This document shows, piece after piece, positions 12,107 through 24,194 of a DNA stretch of 64,000 nt. The position numbers and the translations under genes were made by a program. A model generated the notes under the pieces. It was not told the DNA's origin and searched no databases. It saw only the letters and a program-made list of their open reading frames with translations. Every line of letters starts with the position of its first letter. Position 1 is the stretch's first letter. The stretch spans positions 91,312,401 to 91,376,400 of the forward strand of contig CM036162.1 of the NCBI GenBank assembly GCA_020631735.1, read 5' to 3'. The stretch comes from Saccharum officinarum (Eukaryota; Streptophyta; Magnoliopsida; Poales; Poaceae).

Positions 12107-12192
12107 TTCTTCCTCCCCTTCTCTGCCGGCCGGTTCTCCTTCCTCCCCTTCTCTGCCGGCCGGTGGTCCTTCCTCCCCTTCCCCGCCGGCCA
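12107..12192. repeat. ~32-bp GC/CT-rich tandem repeat, three copies
   Basis: Three copies of a unit centred on 'cttcctccccttctctgccg' followed by 'gccgg'. The copies differ by a few bases, and the last has 'cccc' in place of 'tctc'. The repeat keeps several frames open, so overlapping open frames here are not evidence of coding. Confidence 0.7.
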
Positions 12193-12365
12193 AATGCCAG
12201 GGGCAGGAGCTTAGGGGCGTTCTGGTCATCCTAAACATGCACATGTCAGGTTTAGTCCCAATTAGTCCACTAAACCAAACATTGCCTGAATAAATTTGAG
12301 AAGGTGGTTTAGCTGGCTAATTTTAGGAGCTAGGAACCAAGGCCTAAACTTCCTAGCTGCACTAC

Positions 12366-13053
12366 TAAATTTGATTCAAAAATCACCTCCTCCGAAGTCC
12401 CTAGTGGGTAAGAAACTTTGAAGATCTGCGCCTGCGCGCCATTCGATGGAAAGCACCTGCTGATGATCCAATTGGCTCATGGCGCTGCCAATGGCGACGC
12501 ACCTGCAACTTGCAAGGTTGCAACACCGGCACGCCGCCGCCGCCGCTTCTGTCTGCAGACTGCAGACTGCCACCGACAGCCGACAGCCGAGCGGAGAGAC
12601 AAGGCAGTGGGGTTGGGGTGTGCGGTGTGCCGAGCCGAAATGCCGAATGCGCAGTCCCACGCGGTCCACTACAATACCGGGTTCGCGTCCGGCCCGTTTG
12701 GCCCATGTCTATTAAGCCAGACAGATACGCTGCGGCCCAGCACCCTAGGGCCACTCTCTTTGCGCGGCATTACCTCGAAGGGCTAGCTGCCCACAAGGCC
12801 CGAGCCCACCAACCCCCTAGGGTTCTCTCGGTGCCATAAGAGCCTCTCCTCTCCTCTCGCACCCCGCCGCCCGCCGCCGCTGCTTAGCGCCTCTCTCGCC
12901 CGCACGGCTGCATCGCCGCAGGGTTCGCAAAGGTACCGCCACCAGCCACGCCGCGGCGCGTCGTTCTCGAATTCCTTGCTCTCGCACTACCGGATTTGTG
13001 GCTTGTTCCGTCCATCTGCTGTTTAATTGTTTGCGTGACCTTTGCTGTTTCAG
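12366..13053 (+). promoter_or_regulatory. promoter and 5' leader with intron of RPL32 copy 1
   Basis: Contains 'ccctagggttctctcgg' (about 12816), close to telo-box motifs common in ribosomal protein promoters, then a CT-rich run 'cctctcctctcctctcgc' near 12843 that fits a pyrimidine-rich transcription start. A 5' UTR intron is likely: donor at 'cgcaaag|gtaccgcc' (about 12931) and acceptor 'gctgtttcag' ending at 13053, directly before the ATG. No TATA box is obvious. Confidence 0.6.
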
Positions 13054-14704
<1,651 letters not shown>

Positions 14705-15000
14705 AATGTTCAGTAGTTTTGGTTGTGATTTGCTGGTGTTCAAGATGTTACTTCTCTACCGTTTTTATGACCTTTTTTCTATCAGTGAAGTGTGATGGCG
14801 AGTACCATCTAGTTTTGACCGGACATCATATAGTGTGCAGTCTTAAGTAATGATAATGAATCCGCGACTCTGAAGCTACATGCATTTTCTGAGGTTCAGA
14901 GCTGTTGCCCTATTCGGATGAAGACAAGGTTGCAGAGTGAACCCAGGCCTTTTCCCCCCGTTTTGACGGGCCTAACGATGCAGCCTATCTAAGGCCCAGA
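14705..15000 (+). other. 3' UTR region of RPL32 copy 1
   Basis: T-rich sequence after the stop codon with an 'aatgataatgaa' stretch near 14845-14860 that could serve polyadenylation. No other feature is seen. Confidence 0.45.
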
Positions 15001-16430
15001 GCTGCGATGGCGAGGCTCGTTTCCATGTACACATAACACGGGCCTTTGCATTACGCCACGGTGTGTCAGCCGCTGTATCGTAGGCGGTGAGCTCGTCGGT
15101 CGACGGCGAGCAATCGAGCATTGAAGTAGGCTGGCGACATTAGTGGCCAGTGGACACGGACAGTGCCCTATCCGACGACAGCCACAGGGCCGGCGCGGGA
15201 CCATGCAAGGAGGAGACGTTAGTTTCAGACGCAGGGATAATTCCTACTAACTGGATAAGCCCCCGTTGGCGGCGCCCGCGCCGGACCCCGGACCCGGGCC
15301 GATCGCCGCCGTCAATCCCCCTGTCCTGAATCACCTCCGTTGCGGGCGTTACTGTCACGGAGACCCCGCGATCGGCTGGACGGAGACGGCCAACCAATCC
15401 GGCCAAGCCCGTCTCCAGCAATCATTCGATTCGTCATCATTGCACGTTATCTCCTGGCTCTCGCTCTCGGCGGTGGTGGAGCGCGAGCGCTTGCTGCTGT
15501 CTTCTCCGCGCGCAGTGCGCGCGCGCGCACACAATCGGTCGGATCAGAGCAGATCGTGTGCCTACGTCTCCTTTGCTGCTGCCTGCTGGGTGCTGGGCTG
15601 TGCCCGGCTGGCCTCTCGTTCATTCAATTCATCCTCTCCGATCCGCCCGCCGGCCGGGCAGGACCATACGAAGGAACAAAGCTACATTGTGATCTCCATC
15701 ACGCATTCATTCGTGTCTGTCCCGGGCCGGGGGCCATCATGAGCGGAGCGGAGCCGGTGATCGATCAGATCGGGACTAGGGCCACCCGCTGGTCCGGTTC
15801 GTGCATGGCCGCAGATCGCGCACTGCACAAGCGTGCAGTGATCCTGATCCATTGCTGATCATCTCAGGCAGGGCAGCCCGCCCTGCGTGGCTGCGTGCTA
15901 CAGTCCGATCCCCTCCCTACGGCGTAGGGATACTTACGACGGCGACATCGATCATGCGCCGTTGCCGTCCGGCCCCGATCGTCCTCGTCGCTGTCGCTCC
16001 AACTCATCCGCAGCCGGGCAAAGAGAGGGATAAACAAACGACACCGACGCCGACGCGCTGCATCACCCGAAGGCCGAAGGTCCGACGACTCGGATCGCAC
16101 CAGCACCGCTTGCCCGCCCGTCCGCCGCTGCGACCTGTGGACGCGCCTCGCGGCCGTACGTCTCGGAGCAGAGCAGAAAGGCGCCTAAGCCTTGGCATCA
16201 TGACCGGATCGGCGGATTTGTCAGCCGACGGCGACGCCCATGGCGGCCTGCCTTTCACCCCCCACCCCTACCGCCGATCGAGGCCGCGATCGTGGGCAAG
16301 GAGGGCTGAGCACCATTTCCGGCGGATGGACGGGGGACCAAACGAAACAGTTTTGCTCGCAGTCGCAGCAAGCCCTACTACAGCTGGACACGTCGACGTC
16401 ACCGAATAGGAGCTGATGAAGACAGATGTT
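15001..16430. other. GC-rich intergenic stretch, no gene recognised
   Basis: 1.4 kb of GC-rich, CpG-rich sequence with many overlapping open frames on both strands (for example 15266-16409 on +), none with a recognisable domain or a clear coding pattern. It includes a (cg)n-like run 'gcgcgcgcgcaca' near 15520. It could be a promoter or noncoding-RNA region. I see nothing that supports a protein. Confidence 0.35.
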
Positions 16431-16750
16431 TAAATTAAATGGGAATGGGCTGGCTGGCTAGTTTATGGGAGTAGGTTTGCTAGCGAGCGTGGGGAACACA
16501 TGGCAACCACATCAATCAGCTTGGCAAACGATAACAACTCCAACAGTGAATAGCTTGGGCTAATTATGTCATCCCATGATGTCTTCGTTATGTTTCAAAT
16601 GGTAGTTTATTTTAGTTTGTCTTAAATCATACTTTCTAATTTGGGTCAAATTTATAGGAAAAAATGCATCAACATCTGCTATTTAAATCAGTTTCGTTAA
16701 CTTTTTCGTATGACATGTGTCTTGATAGTGCATTTTATTTAAAATTGCAC

Positions 16751-16914
16751 TACCTCCGTTCCGCAAAGAGTGTTACCAAAAAAATATTATTAGATTTATC
16801 ATGAAACATAATTTCATAATAAATTTATTTGGTGTCATAAATGTTTGGTGAAACATAAGGTATTTTGACTTAGGGCAAAACCAAGACATCACTCTTTGCG
16901 AGACAGAGATAGTA
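16751..16914. mobile_element. Stowaway-like MITE (Tc1/mariner type)
   Basis: The left end TACCTCCGTTCCGCAAAGAG pairs with the right end 'actctttgcgagacagaga' followed by 'tagta'. TA dinucleotides bound both ends, as expected for Stowaway elements. It is followed by a second, orphan right end ('gactgtctttgggacagaga') near 17043, which suggests a nested or partly deleted pair. Confidence 0.6.
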
Positions 16915-18035
16915 GATGCTATAATACTTTCCTGAAAAACCCGGTCAAAATTTGAGAAGTTTGACTTAGGCAAAGTTAGATTAAACCATAATGTACTAAT
17001 TTTGAGTGCAGGGATTATAAATGACTGTCTTTGGGACAGAGATAATATCGAGTAAAAGCGACAAGAAGTTCACTCCAATAATAGTATATATATTATTGGA
17101 CCTTGGACCAATTCGGTGAGCTTTATCTCAGGAACAAAATAGGTCGAATTAACCACAGGATTTCAGTAAACTATGCTTATGCAAGTTTGTCCCCTGATGC
17201 ATAAGAAAATATCAATTTTCTCTATTGACACTTTTTTTTAAAAGAATTTAATTTGCAGAGTGGCCAAGTATGTATCACATTCGAGCGTCAAGGGAAGCCA
17301 CTAAATAGTGTAGAACCATATATTGGACTGATCATGTGACAACGACAACTCAACAATATATATAATTATATTCTTACAAATTTTAGAATGTACCCATTAC
17401 AGAAACGTCAAGGGAGTAGTTCATATAATACAGTATACTATATTGGATTAATCCAGTGAATTTTGAAGAAAAAAAACTCGCCGAATAACTGGTAAACTCT
17501 TTGTAGTGTTCGACCCGCCATTGCAGGGTGTGAACCTTCACTGGAACACCCAATTTAACATTCGATCAATACCTCGCAAATAAAATATTCAAACGATCTA
17601 ATATAGCTGAAACATTGTACATATGGATTCCTTAGTAGTTAGTGCTGTCATTGAAGACTACCAAATAAAATAGCCGACATGCGACATTAGATTTATACGG
17701 ACTTCCATCTAATAAACCTGCTTTTTCTTCCTTTGATTGAAGAAGAGAATTGACCGAATAAACAACGAGCTCTCATCAAGTTATGATTATGCAAGGTTGG
17801 TTGTTGATTGTTGTCCAAGTCCAAAGGAGATGCTTATGGAAGTTTCAGTTTACTTTTTTTATGCTGCAAGTTGTTTTTTTTTTTTGCATTTGATTTGCTG
17901 GTAGTAGTTGTGTCCAAGTACGTGGCACGTCGAAGCATCAAGGCAAGTCATTCTTGCAAGAAAGGGCATGGCTATTTTTTCCAAGTCTCCGAGTCACTGT
18001 TGGCCAGTACTAGCGCACTCACGTACACGACCTTC

Positions 18036-18153
18036 TCATGAGCTGTGCGCCTTGCAGCCGTCAGTTTTCCACAACCAGTCCACTCTCCGAGAGAGGACAG
18101 GACGGAGGCTAGCTGCAAATGTGCCGTCATGGGCTGTGCGCCTTGCAGCCGTC
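18036..18153. repeat. 27-bp direct repeat, 91 bp apart
   Basis: tcatgRgctgtgcgccttgc plus 'agccgtc' occurs at 18036-18062 and again at 18127-18153 with a single mismatch. No function is evident. Confidence 0.7.
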
Positions 18154-18820
18154 TGTACCATACCGATCGAATGGCTATCGCCAGGGAGCAGCAAAAGGAC
18201 CGGGGCCGAGCACGACGACACGGAACCTACTTGCGGGAACCCAGCGCTGAATACGCCGTGTTTTTTTTTTAAAGATACACGTAGAAATCATGCACGGGAA
18301 ATGAGAATAGCCGACAGTACAAGACTTTGGTGTAGTAGCCTTGCATTACTATACTATACTCCGTAGTATACGACAACACTTCTTTGTTCAGTATTTTCTA
18401 GGTTTTTTTTTCCTCTCTGTCTAGACAATGCAGTGACAGAGATGAGAAAGACTACCGTGCCTGTGCTTGCGTCTGCATCCGAATATGCAGGCGGCGTTTG
18501 TTTCGCAGGCTTGTTGAGTGTTCAATTGCCTCTTCTGGATGAAGTGTGCAGAGCTATGACTGGCGCTACCATTCTCGCTGCACCACGCCTGAACAGAAGC
18601 AGCGGCGTTTTGTGAAAAGCGGGCAGGATTCGGTTGCGGCGTGGATGGATCACGGATGGGAGCACAGCGGAGTAACACGAATTGAGATCCAGCAGGAACC
18701 GAGGAAAAAAGCGATGGATAACCTACCGAAATTGGGGGAGACAACGACGGTGCCCGCTTGTTTCTACGTAAACGACGGCCAGGGCAACAGGCAACACCCA
18801 TTTACGACTTGACTTACCCA

Positions 18821-19378
18821 AGTAGATGAACTGTGATCGTGAGTTGTGTGAAAGGGAAATGTGTTGCCTACCCGTGGTTAAAAATATCAAATTGGCGTGC
18901 CCATTTCTGATTTCTCCAACAATTTCAGACCATTCTTTATATTTTCTTACTATAATGATGAACTCATGGCAAACTCAGTTGCAACAACTAAATGATGGCA
19001 CAGAAACATTTGCATCAAGATGAGGAGAAATATCTCATACTTGTACTTTCGTCATAACCATAAAAATGCAACAAACAGTAACAGGGTATCGTTCCAATAC
19101 CAGCCACTCCAGTGTGCTCTTACATATTAGTAGAACTTTAGAAGATGGTGCATGTAATATTTGCACCATATCTAGTACACAATCTACTTTAATTTTGCGA
19201 GATCAATCACATGATCTCTATGGGAAGAATCGAGTTGCCATACATGCAGCATATCATGGAATGAATCAGTTTGCAGGCCTAAACTCTAATGATGGTCAGC
19301 TTAGGAGAGCTTTGCTTGCCACAGGTCTTCTTCGTACCGCCTATATACAAAAATATCAACCTTGGAGATCACCAGGGA
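18821..19378 (-). other. 3' UTR/downstream region of the bHLH gene
   Basis: Lies downstream of the bHLH stop codon on the minus strand. AT-rich with no competing gene. An open frame on the plus strand (19066-19482) overlaps the last bHLH exon in antisense and has no recognisable domain. Confidence 0.4.
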
Positions 19379-21099
19379 CTAGAACTCAATCTTTGCCTGA
19401 TCAGCTTGTAACTGACCTGCATCAGATACAACATATGAGTTATTACTCAAATGGTAATATCCAAAGTGTGCAGTTCAATTGATCGCCCATCATTTACACG
19501 TACCATCAAAGCTTGGTACTAAAAGCCCATCCTCCTGTCTTTGCTCACTACCGGTAGGCAAAGCATTCTGTAGGCCATCCTCCCAGAAGTCCCTTTGCTG
19601 AGAAATAAAATCAGGGACAACAATATCATTGATAAGATTCAAATTAACCGCCATTAATTATATAGATTGCTGATTCCTCAGGCAACATTCACCTGCTTTT
19701 GAAAAGCAAACTGTGGGTTGGCCGTGTGGGGTAGAGCCGTGTCTAACAGACTTAGAGAGCACTGATCCTCCATACCACCCGAACCAAAGTTCTGGAAAAG
19801 ATCCGCTTGGTCACAAAATGGAAAAGCTGCACCGGCACTTTCCAATGGAAAGATCGAATTTGCTGAAGGGCCACACGGTTGGTACATCTGAATTAACCAG
19901 AAATAAATAGTGTGTCAAAGGCAGATTGTTCTATAGATACAGAATTACAGAGCATCAGAAATGATGCAGTTCAAGCTCACATCTTTGTGTAGGAGTGTCG
20001 ACAGGTTGCTGAAATCAAGCTGTGGGTTCACAGTGGCAAGCTTCATGGACAGGAACTGAAAGTGTAATAAACAGCAAAACTGATTAGAATTACGAGCTAT
20101 GACTGTGTTATGTAACCAAATGTAAGTGGAATCCTCACCTCAACTTGCTGCTGCAGCGACTGCACATAGTTTATGATCTCATCAAGCATGAGTGCCTTGC
20201 CAACCACCTGGGAATCCCCTCAAATTAGCCCAATTACAGGCACCAATTGACACTTTAAGACACAACAATTCACTGTCCAAGAACTCTATGATCATACCTT
20301 GTTGCATCCTGGCACTAAGTCCTGTAGAAATTTCATCCTCTGGCTAATCTTCTCTCTTCTAACCTATCAAGACACCAGTAACAAAGTGTGATTGTGAATT
20401 CAAACCCAAAGCACAAAATTCCGTTTGCAATTCAGCTCAAACGGTAGGAACCAAGTGGAACTGCAGTGTCTTACCCTCTCTGCAAGGCTGTGGCTGTCAG
20501 TCGCCTGCCCTCGCCGCGCACGGACATGGACGTAGTCTTTGGGCGGTTCGACTGCCGGCTTCGGGCTCTTCCCCTTACCCTTCTTCTGCCCTTTGACTTC
20601 AACCGAGGCGTCGCTCGCCGCCGCCTCCTCTACCTTCGGCTTCACCGGACTGTCGCTAGCGCCCACTCTGCACCTCTTCCCGTCAGGACCCTTGACCTCC
20701 GCAGCCTGCAAACCAATATTCAGAACGACACCAGCACCATTAAGAACCAGCAAGCTAAATTCAAAGCACTCGGTAGCGGAAGAATCCACTGCGCACTGGT
20801 CGTTTCCGCACCTTGCCCAAGCAGGCCTCCTTGCCGCCGGCGGACCCCGTGGGCGGCGCCTTGCGCTTCCTGACATTGCCATCGTCCCTGGCGCGCGTCC
20901 ACGCCGGGTCGGAGACCGAGGACCCCTCCGGGGACCCGCCGCCGCCGCTGCCACACCCGGCCCCCGCGGCGATCCCGGGCACCCCGAAGAGGCTGGCGCC
21001 GCCGCAGAGCGTGTCGAGGAACCCGGTGTCCATCGCGGCGAAGTCGAGCGCAGGGGCGGATGAGCCCATGAGCAGGCTGGCAACGTAGTCGCTGTCCAT
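19379..21099 (-). CDS. bHLH transcription factor (CIB/bHLH49-74-like)
   Basis: Eight coding exons on the minus strand: 20812-21099, 20475-20705, 20298-20363, 20139-20207, 19981-20055, 19693-19887, 19504-19597 and 19379-19416. They join in frame to 351 residues and every junction is GT-AG. The bHLH domain spans about residues 158-222. The basic region contains RARRGQATDSHSLAER with His168, Glu172 and Arg176, the H-E-R set that predicts G-box (CACGTG) binding. Helix 1 is ISQRMKFLQDLVPGCNK and helix 2 is KALMLDEIINYVQSLQQQVE. The domain is split over four exons exactly as in this plant subfamily. An acidic/Lys-rich linker (about 97-155) precedes it. The C-terminus has QRDFWEDGLQ and ends LQADQAKIEF, resembling Arabidopsis bHLH49/62/74/77 and CIB relatives. 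The start ATG (MDSDYVAS) is preceded in frame by 15 further codons with another ATG, but MDSDY fits the family better. It is a nuclear DNA-binding regulator; its targets are unknown. Confidence 0.92.
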
Positions 21100-21267
21100 T
21101 GAATGAAAGAAAGGGCGCTGCCGCAGGAATTGCGCAGGAAGCAAAGTGGGGTGAGGAAGTCTTGGCCTCTTGGGTCGTCTCGCCTCCTCCGAGCTCGAGT
21201 CCGCGGTGGATTTGGGGGAAAGCGAAGCGAAGCGAGCGAGGCCGCGGAGCAGGTAGGTGAGGGGATT

Positions 21268-21278
21268 GCTTTATAGAG
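21268..21278 (-). promoter_or_regulatory. TATA box of the bHLH gene
   Basis: On the minus strand this reads gctctataaagc, about 170 bp upstream of the start codon, with a GC/CT-rich leader in between. Confidence 0.55.
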
Positions 21279-21630
21279 CGGTTGTTGCCGCTGCGGTTGG
21301 GTTTGTGGGCCGCGCGCCGCGTCCGTCGCGTAGCTCGGTGCGGTGGGATGCTTGCGGCGGTGGGTTACCACCGGGTTCTACTGCGGCGGCGCTCGCGGAG
21401 GAGAGGGGAGAAACGGGCGGTCAAAACGGGACGGGGCGGGTGGAGGTGTGGCCGCCGCGCCGGCAGGCCGAGGAAATAACGGTCTCTGGCCGCTCACCAT
21501 TGGCGAGCGGGCAGTGCTCCGGGATTTCTGGCTCGGGAGAAAGACGTTTCTGCCCCTGCGCTAACGCATCACGGAAGGTGCCCTCCAGCGTGTTGACAGC
21601 CTACACTGGACCGTGAAAGAATTCTAAAAA
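21279..21630 (-). other. GC-rich upstream region of the bHLH gene
   Basis: Proximal promoter sequence of the bHLH gene ending at the Pack-MULE target duplication (21622-21630). Frames open here on the plus strand look like products of base composition. Confidence 0.4.
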
Positions 21631-21989
21631 GGGTTAAGTCCACTTTAGGTCCTCCAACTATCGCAAAAGTCTAGATTTCATCCTCCAACTTCAAAACCGG
21701 ATAACATTGGTCTTCCAACTCTTGAAAAAGTTCACTTTTCACCCCTGAGCGGTTTTGTAGACGGTTTTACATGACACTGTTTATTGTGCTGACATCAGCG
21801 ATGACGTCACCACTTATTTTTAATTTGCGAAATTAATATCTTTTTATTCGGAGCTCCAAATATAGTAAATAATATATCAATTTTGATCGTCTCGACGAGC
21901 TATTTGCAATGGTGAACTTCGTTTTGTTGTTTTAAATAGTTTTATTTCGTGAAAAATTAAATATTTCTATAAAACAAGTGAGAATAACA

Positions 21990-22245
21990 AAACTCGCGGC
22001 CATCGTGTCGCTGTACCGGTACAAGGAGCGGATGAACGGGTACGTCCGGCTCACGCTCTACTCCGTGCACGTGTACCTGGCGCTGGAGCTCGTTCTGGCG
22101 GCGTCGTCGCGCGCGCTGGTTGGGCTGGAGCTGGAGCCCCGGTTCGACCGGCCCTACCTCTCGGCCTTGCTGCGCGACTTCTGGGGCCGGAGGTGGAACC
22201 TCTCTGTACCGGCACTGCTCCGCCAGCACGTGTTCCGCCCCGTGC
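21990..22245 (+). pseudogene. captured wax-synthase fragment, left arm of Pack-MULE
   Basis: Encodes a membrane O-acyltransferase (MBOAT) fragment of the plant long-chain-alcohol O-fatty-acyltransferase (wax synthase) family, including LYRYKERMNGYVRLTL and LLRDFWGRRWNLSVPALLRQ. The frame is intact over this stretch but stops being homologous at 22245, where the sequence turns into the reverse complement of the other arm's continuation. It lacks the start, catalytic His region and end, so it is not a working enzyme. Confidence 0.8.
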
Positions 22246-22686
22246 GCGGCCACCCCTCGTGCGCGGCCCACCACCCCTCCGCCACCGCGCACGCCCCGTG
22301 CAGCGTGAAGAACGCGGCGGCCTCCCCCGTGGGCGGCAGCAGCGTGACGTAGGAGAACATGGCCTCGTGCATCACGCCGGAGACGACGAACACGGCTAGC
22401 ACACCCACTGGGGCGCCGAGGCGCGCGAGCACAGGGCGGAACACGCGCTGGCGGAGCAACGCCGGTACAGAGAGGTTCCACCTCCGGCCCCAGAAGTCGC
22501 GCAGCAAGGCCGAGAGGTAGGCCGGTCGAACCGGGGCTCCAGCTCCAGCCCAACCAGCGCGCGTGACACTGCCACCAGAACGAGCTCCAGTGTCAGGTAC
22601 ACGTGCACGGAGTAGAGTGTGAGTAGGACGTACCCGTTCATCCGCTCCTCGTACCGGTACAACGACACGATGGCCGCGAGTTTTGT
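22246..22686 (-). pseudogene. captured wax-synthase fragment, right arm and loop of Pack-MULE
   Basis: The minus strand carries the longer copy of the same wax-synthase fragment. It shares LYRYEERMNGYVLLTL and FWGRRWNLSVPALLRQ with the left arm and runs on through the loop into VFVVSGVMHEAMFSYVTLL, which holds the conserved MBOAT histidine (MHE). It has a 1-bp deletion relative to the left arm just after the FDRP segment, which shifts the frame. It is a gene fragment, not a gene. Confidence 0.8.
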
Positions 22687-23162
22687 TATTCTCACTTGTT
22701 TTATAGAAATATTTAATTTTTCACGAAATAAAACTATCTCAAACAACAAAACGGAGTACACCATTGCAAAGAGCTCGTCGAGACGATCAAAATTGATATA
22801 TTATTTGCTATATTTGGAGCTCCGAATAAAAAGATATTAATTTCGCAAATTAAAAATAAGTAATGACGTCATCGCTGACGTCAGCACCGTAAACACTGCC
22901 ATGCAAAACCGCCTACAGAACCGCCTAGGGGTGAAAAGTGAACTTTTTCAAGAGTTGGAGGACCAATGTTATCCGGTTTTGAAGTTGGAGGATGAAATCC
23001 AGACTTTTGCGATAGTTGGAGGACTTAAAGTGGACTTAACCCTTCTAAAAATATGCCGTCTTTTAGGGTGAAGTAGTTTGTGGTACTACTGGACTAGGAT
23101 CCAAATTCCTAGAACCTATTTGACTGGCTAGCACGTACTATTTATTAGTTCAAGCCAAATTG

Positions 23163-23554
23163 CTCCCTCCGTTTAAAAAAATATAATTCTTGTGTTTTTG
23201 TGTTGATCTATTTCTTTTTTTACATTTAAATTATCTTTTGTATACAAATTGTTGTAGAAACCATGAATTGAAAAGGTTACTTTCTACTTGACATTAATTA
23301 CTCTCTCTCTTAAAAACATAACTCAAGAAACTATCCATTGGGACTGCCCTTAGGAGTCAAAACAACTTAACCATAACTAAATCTATAAATAATTAGTAAT
23401 ATTTATGATACCTAATAAATATCATTAAATCATTATAAAATATATTTTTATATTAAACTTATTTTGATATTATATTTTTTTTCTAATTTATCCAAACTTA
23501 AAAAGGTGTGAATTTAGAATTGAATTATTTTTTTATGATGGATCGGAGGGAGTA
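23163..23554. mobile_element. Stowaway MITE
   Basis: The left end CTCCCTCCGTTTAAAAAAAT matches the right end 'atggatcggagggagta' in inverted orientation. The CTCCCTCCG terminus and the TA after the right end are typical of Stowaway. About 390 bp, AT-rich, noncoding. Confidence 0.7.
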
Positions 23555-23617
23555 GTCACCTAAAGTTAAACTTTAATTAAAGTTTAGTTTGGATTGCGAT
23601 TGAATCGCCATCTAAGG

Positions 23618-23825
23618 ATATGTTTGGTGCGGCTTTCGCGTGGCTCCGACTCCAACTCCGGCAACGGAGCCGCACAAAACGGCGCTGGCAGAAGGAACAC
23701 TTGCGGCGAAATGGCTTAGGAGGAGCCATTTTCTTGTATGGCAAGTGGAGCCACGATTTTTGGTTTTGGTAGAAGGGCTCCAGCACGTGAGCACGCAGAG
23801 CGGAGCCCCGCCAAACAGCCCCTAA
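23618..23825. mobile_element. possible hAT-like MITE
   Basis: The left end 'tgtttggtgcggctttcgcg' and the right end 'cggagccccgccaaacagcc' are imperfect inverted repeats enclosing a GC-rich 200-bp body full of 'ggctcc/ggagcc' motifs. Flanking 'ctaa' repeats are weak. The class is uncertain. Confidence 0.4.
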
Positions 23826-24194
23826 AAGTCTCATGAGGTGGGTTTACCCAACTAATGGACTTGTTAGTTGGAGGGCTAGAGTAATAGCCGACCAATAGTT
23901 TGTTTGGATGGATTACGACTAAAGTGTAGCTCTCATTATTAATCCAAGCGATCTAACCAAACCTTTATTAATCATAGTTAGTGCAAATTCAAGTTGGATA
24001 ATATAAAAGTTCTGCAAGAACATTGCCCTGAGGCCACCGTGTGGCTTATTGGTACATGTTTGTCACCTCAAGCTAGTCGAACTCAATACTCCGTTTGGTA
24101 AAAAATGTCTTTACACAATGTGACTTACTGTTACTGATGCATGTTCGTCACCTCAAGCTAATTGACGTCAATACCATATTTCAAGAAAAGTATA

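Larger units (their letters stand above)
9950..12365. mobile_element. possible larger non-autonomous DNA transposon split by a MULE
   Basis: The outer arms resemble each other in inverted orientation: the left arm has 'ttagttcc', 'gggactaaaa' and 'aggggtgcccct' (9975-10105), and the right arm read backwards has 'ggttccta', 'gggactaaac' and 'aacgcccct' (12205-12340). This fits one element whose middle received the MULE at 10172-11800 and a GC-rich filler (11801-12200). The ends are diverged and no target duplication was found, so this is tentative. Confidence 0.3.
16431..18820. other. intergenic, MITE remnants only
   Basis: AT-rich sequence with one Stowaway-like element (16751-16914), a further Stowaway-type right end near 17040, and a 27-bp direct repeat (18036-18062 and 18127-18153). 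Short frames at 17808-18801 match nothing I know. Confidence 0.4.
21631..23042. mobile_element. Pack-MULE: inverted-repeat element carrying wax-synthase fragments
   Basis: A 1412-bp element flanked by an exact 9-bp target duplication TTCTAAAAA (21622-21630 and 23043-23051), the Mutator hallmark. Nearly the whole element is a palindrome: arm 21631-22245 pairs with arm 22429-23042 at roughly 94-95% by eye over the parts I aligned, separated by a 183-bp spacer. Outer ~350 bp are TIR sequence starting GGGTTAAGTCCACTTTA; the inner part of both arms is captured host coding sequence. It has no transposase. It lies about 350 bp upstream of the bHLH TATA box. Confidence 0.9.
23043..24194. other. intergenic with MITEs, no gene
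   Basis: AT-rich sequence between the Pack-MULE and the Tat element. It holds a Stowaway element (23163-23554), a possible hAT-like MITE (about 23618-23825) and a short direct repeat 'cacctcaagcta' near 24065 and 24150. Confidence 0.4.

Noticed and set aside
15266..16409. Open frames of 158-202 residues upstream of the bHLH region
   Set aside because: Three frames overlap in the same GC-rich DNA with no domain, no clear start context and no splice structure. More likely base-composition effects.
20400..21371. A 323-residue continuous frame across the bHLH first exons on the minus strand
   Set aside because: It reads through introns in the wrong frame. The spliced model with GT-AG junctions gives a complete bHLH protein instead.
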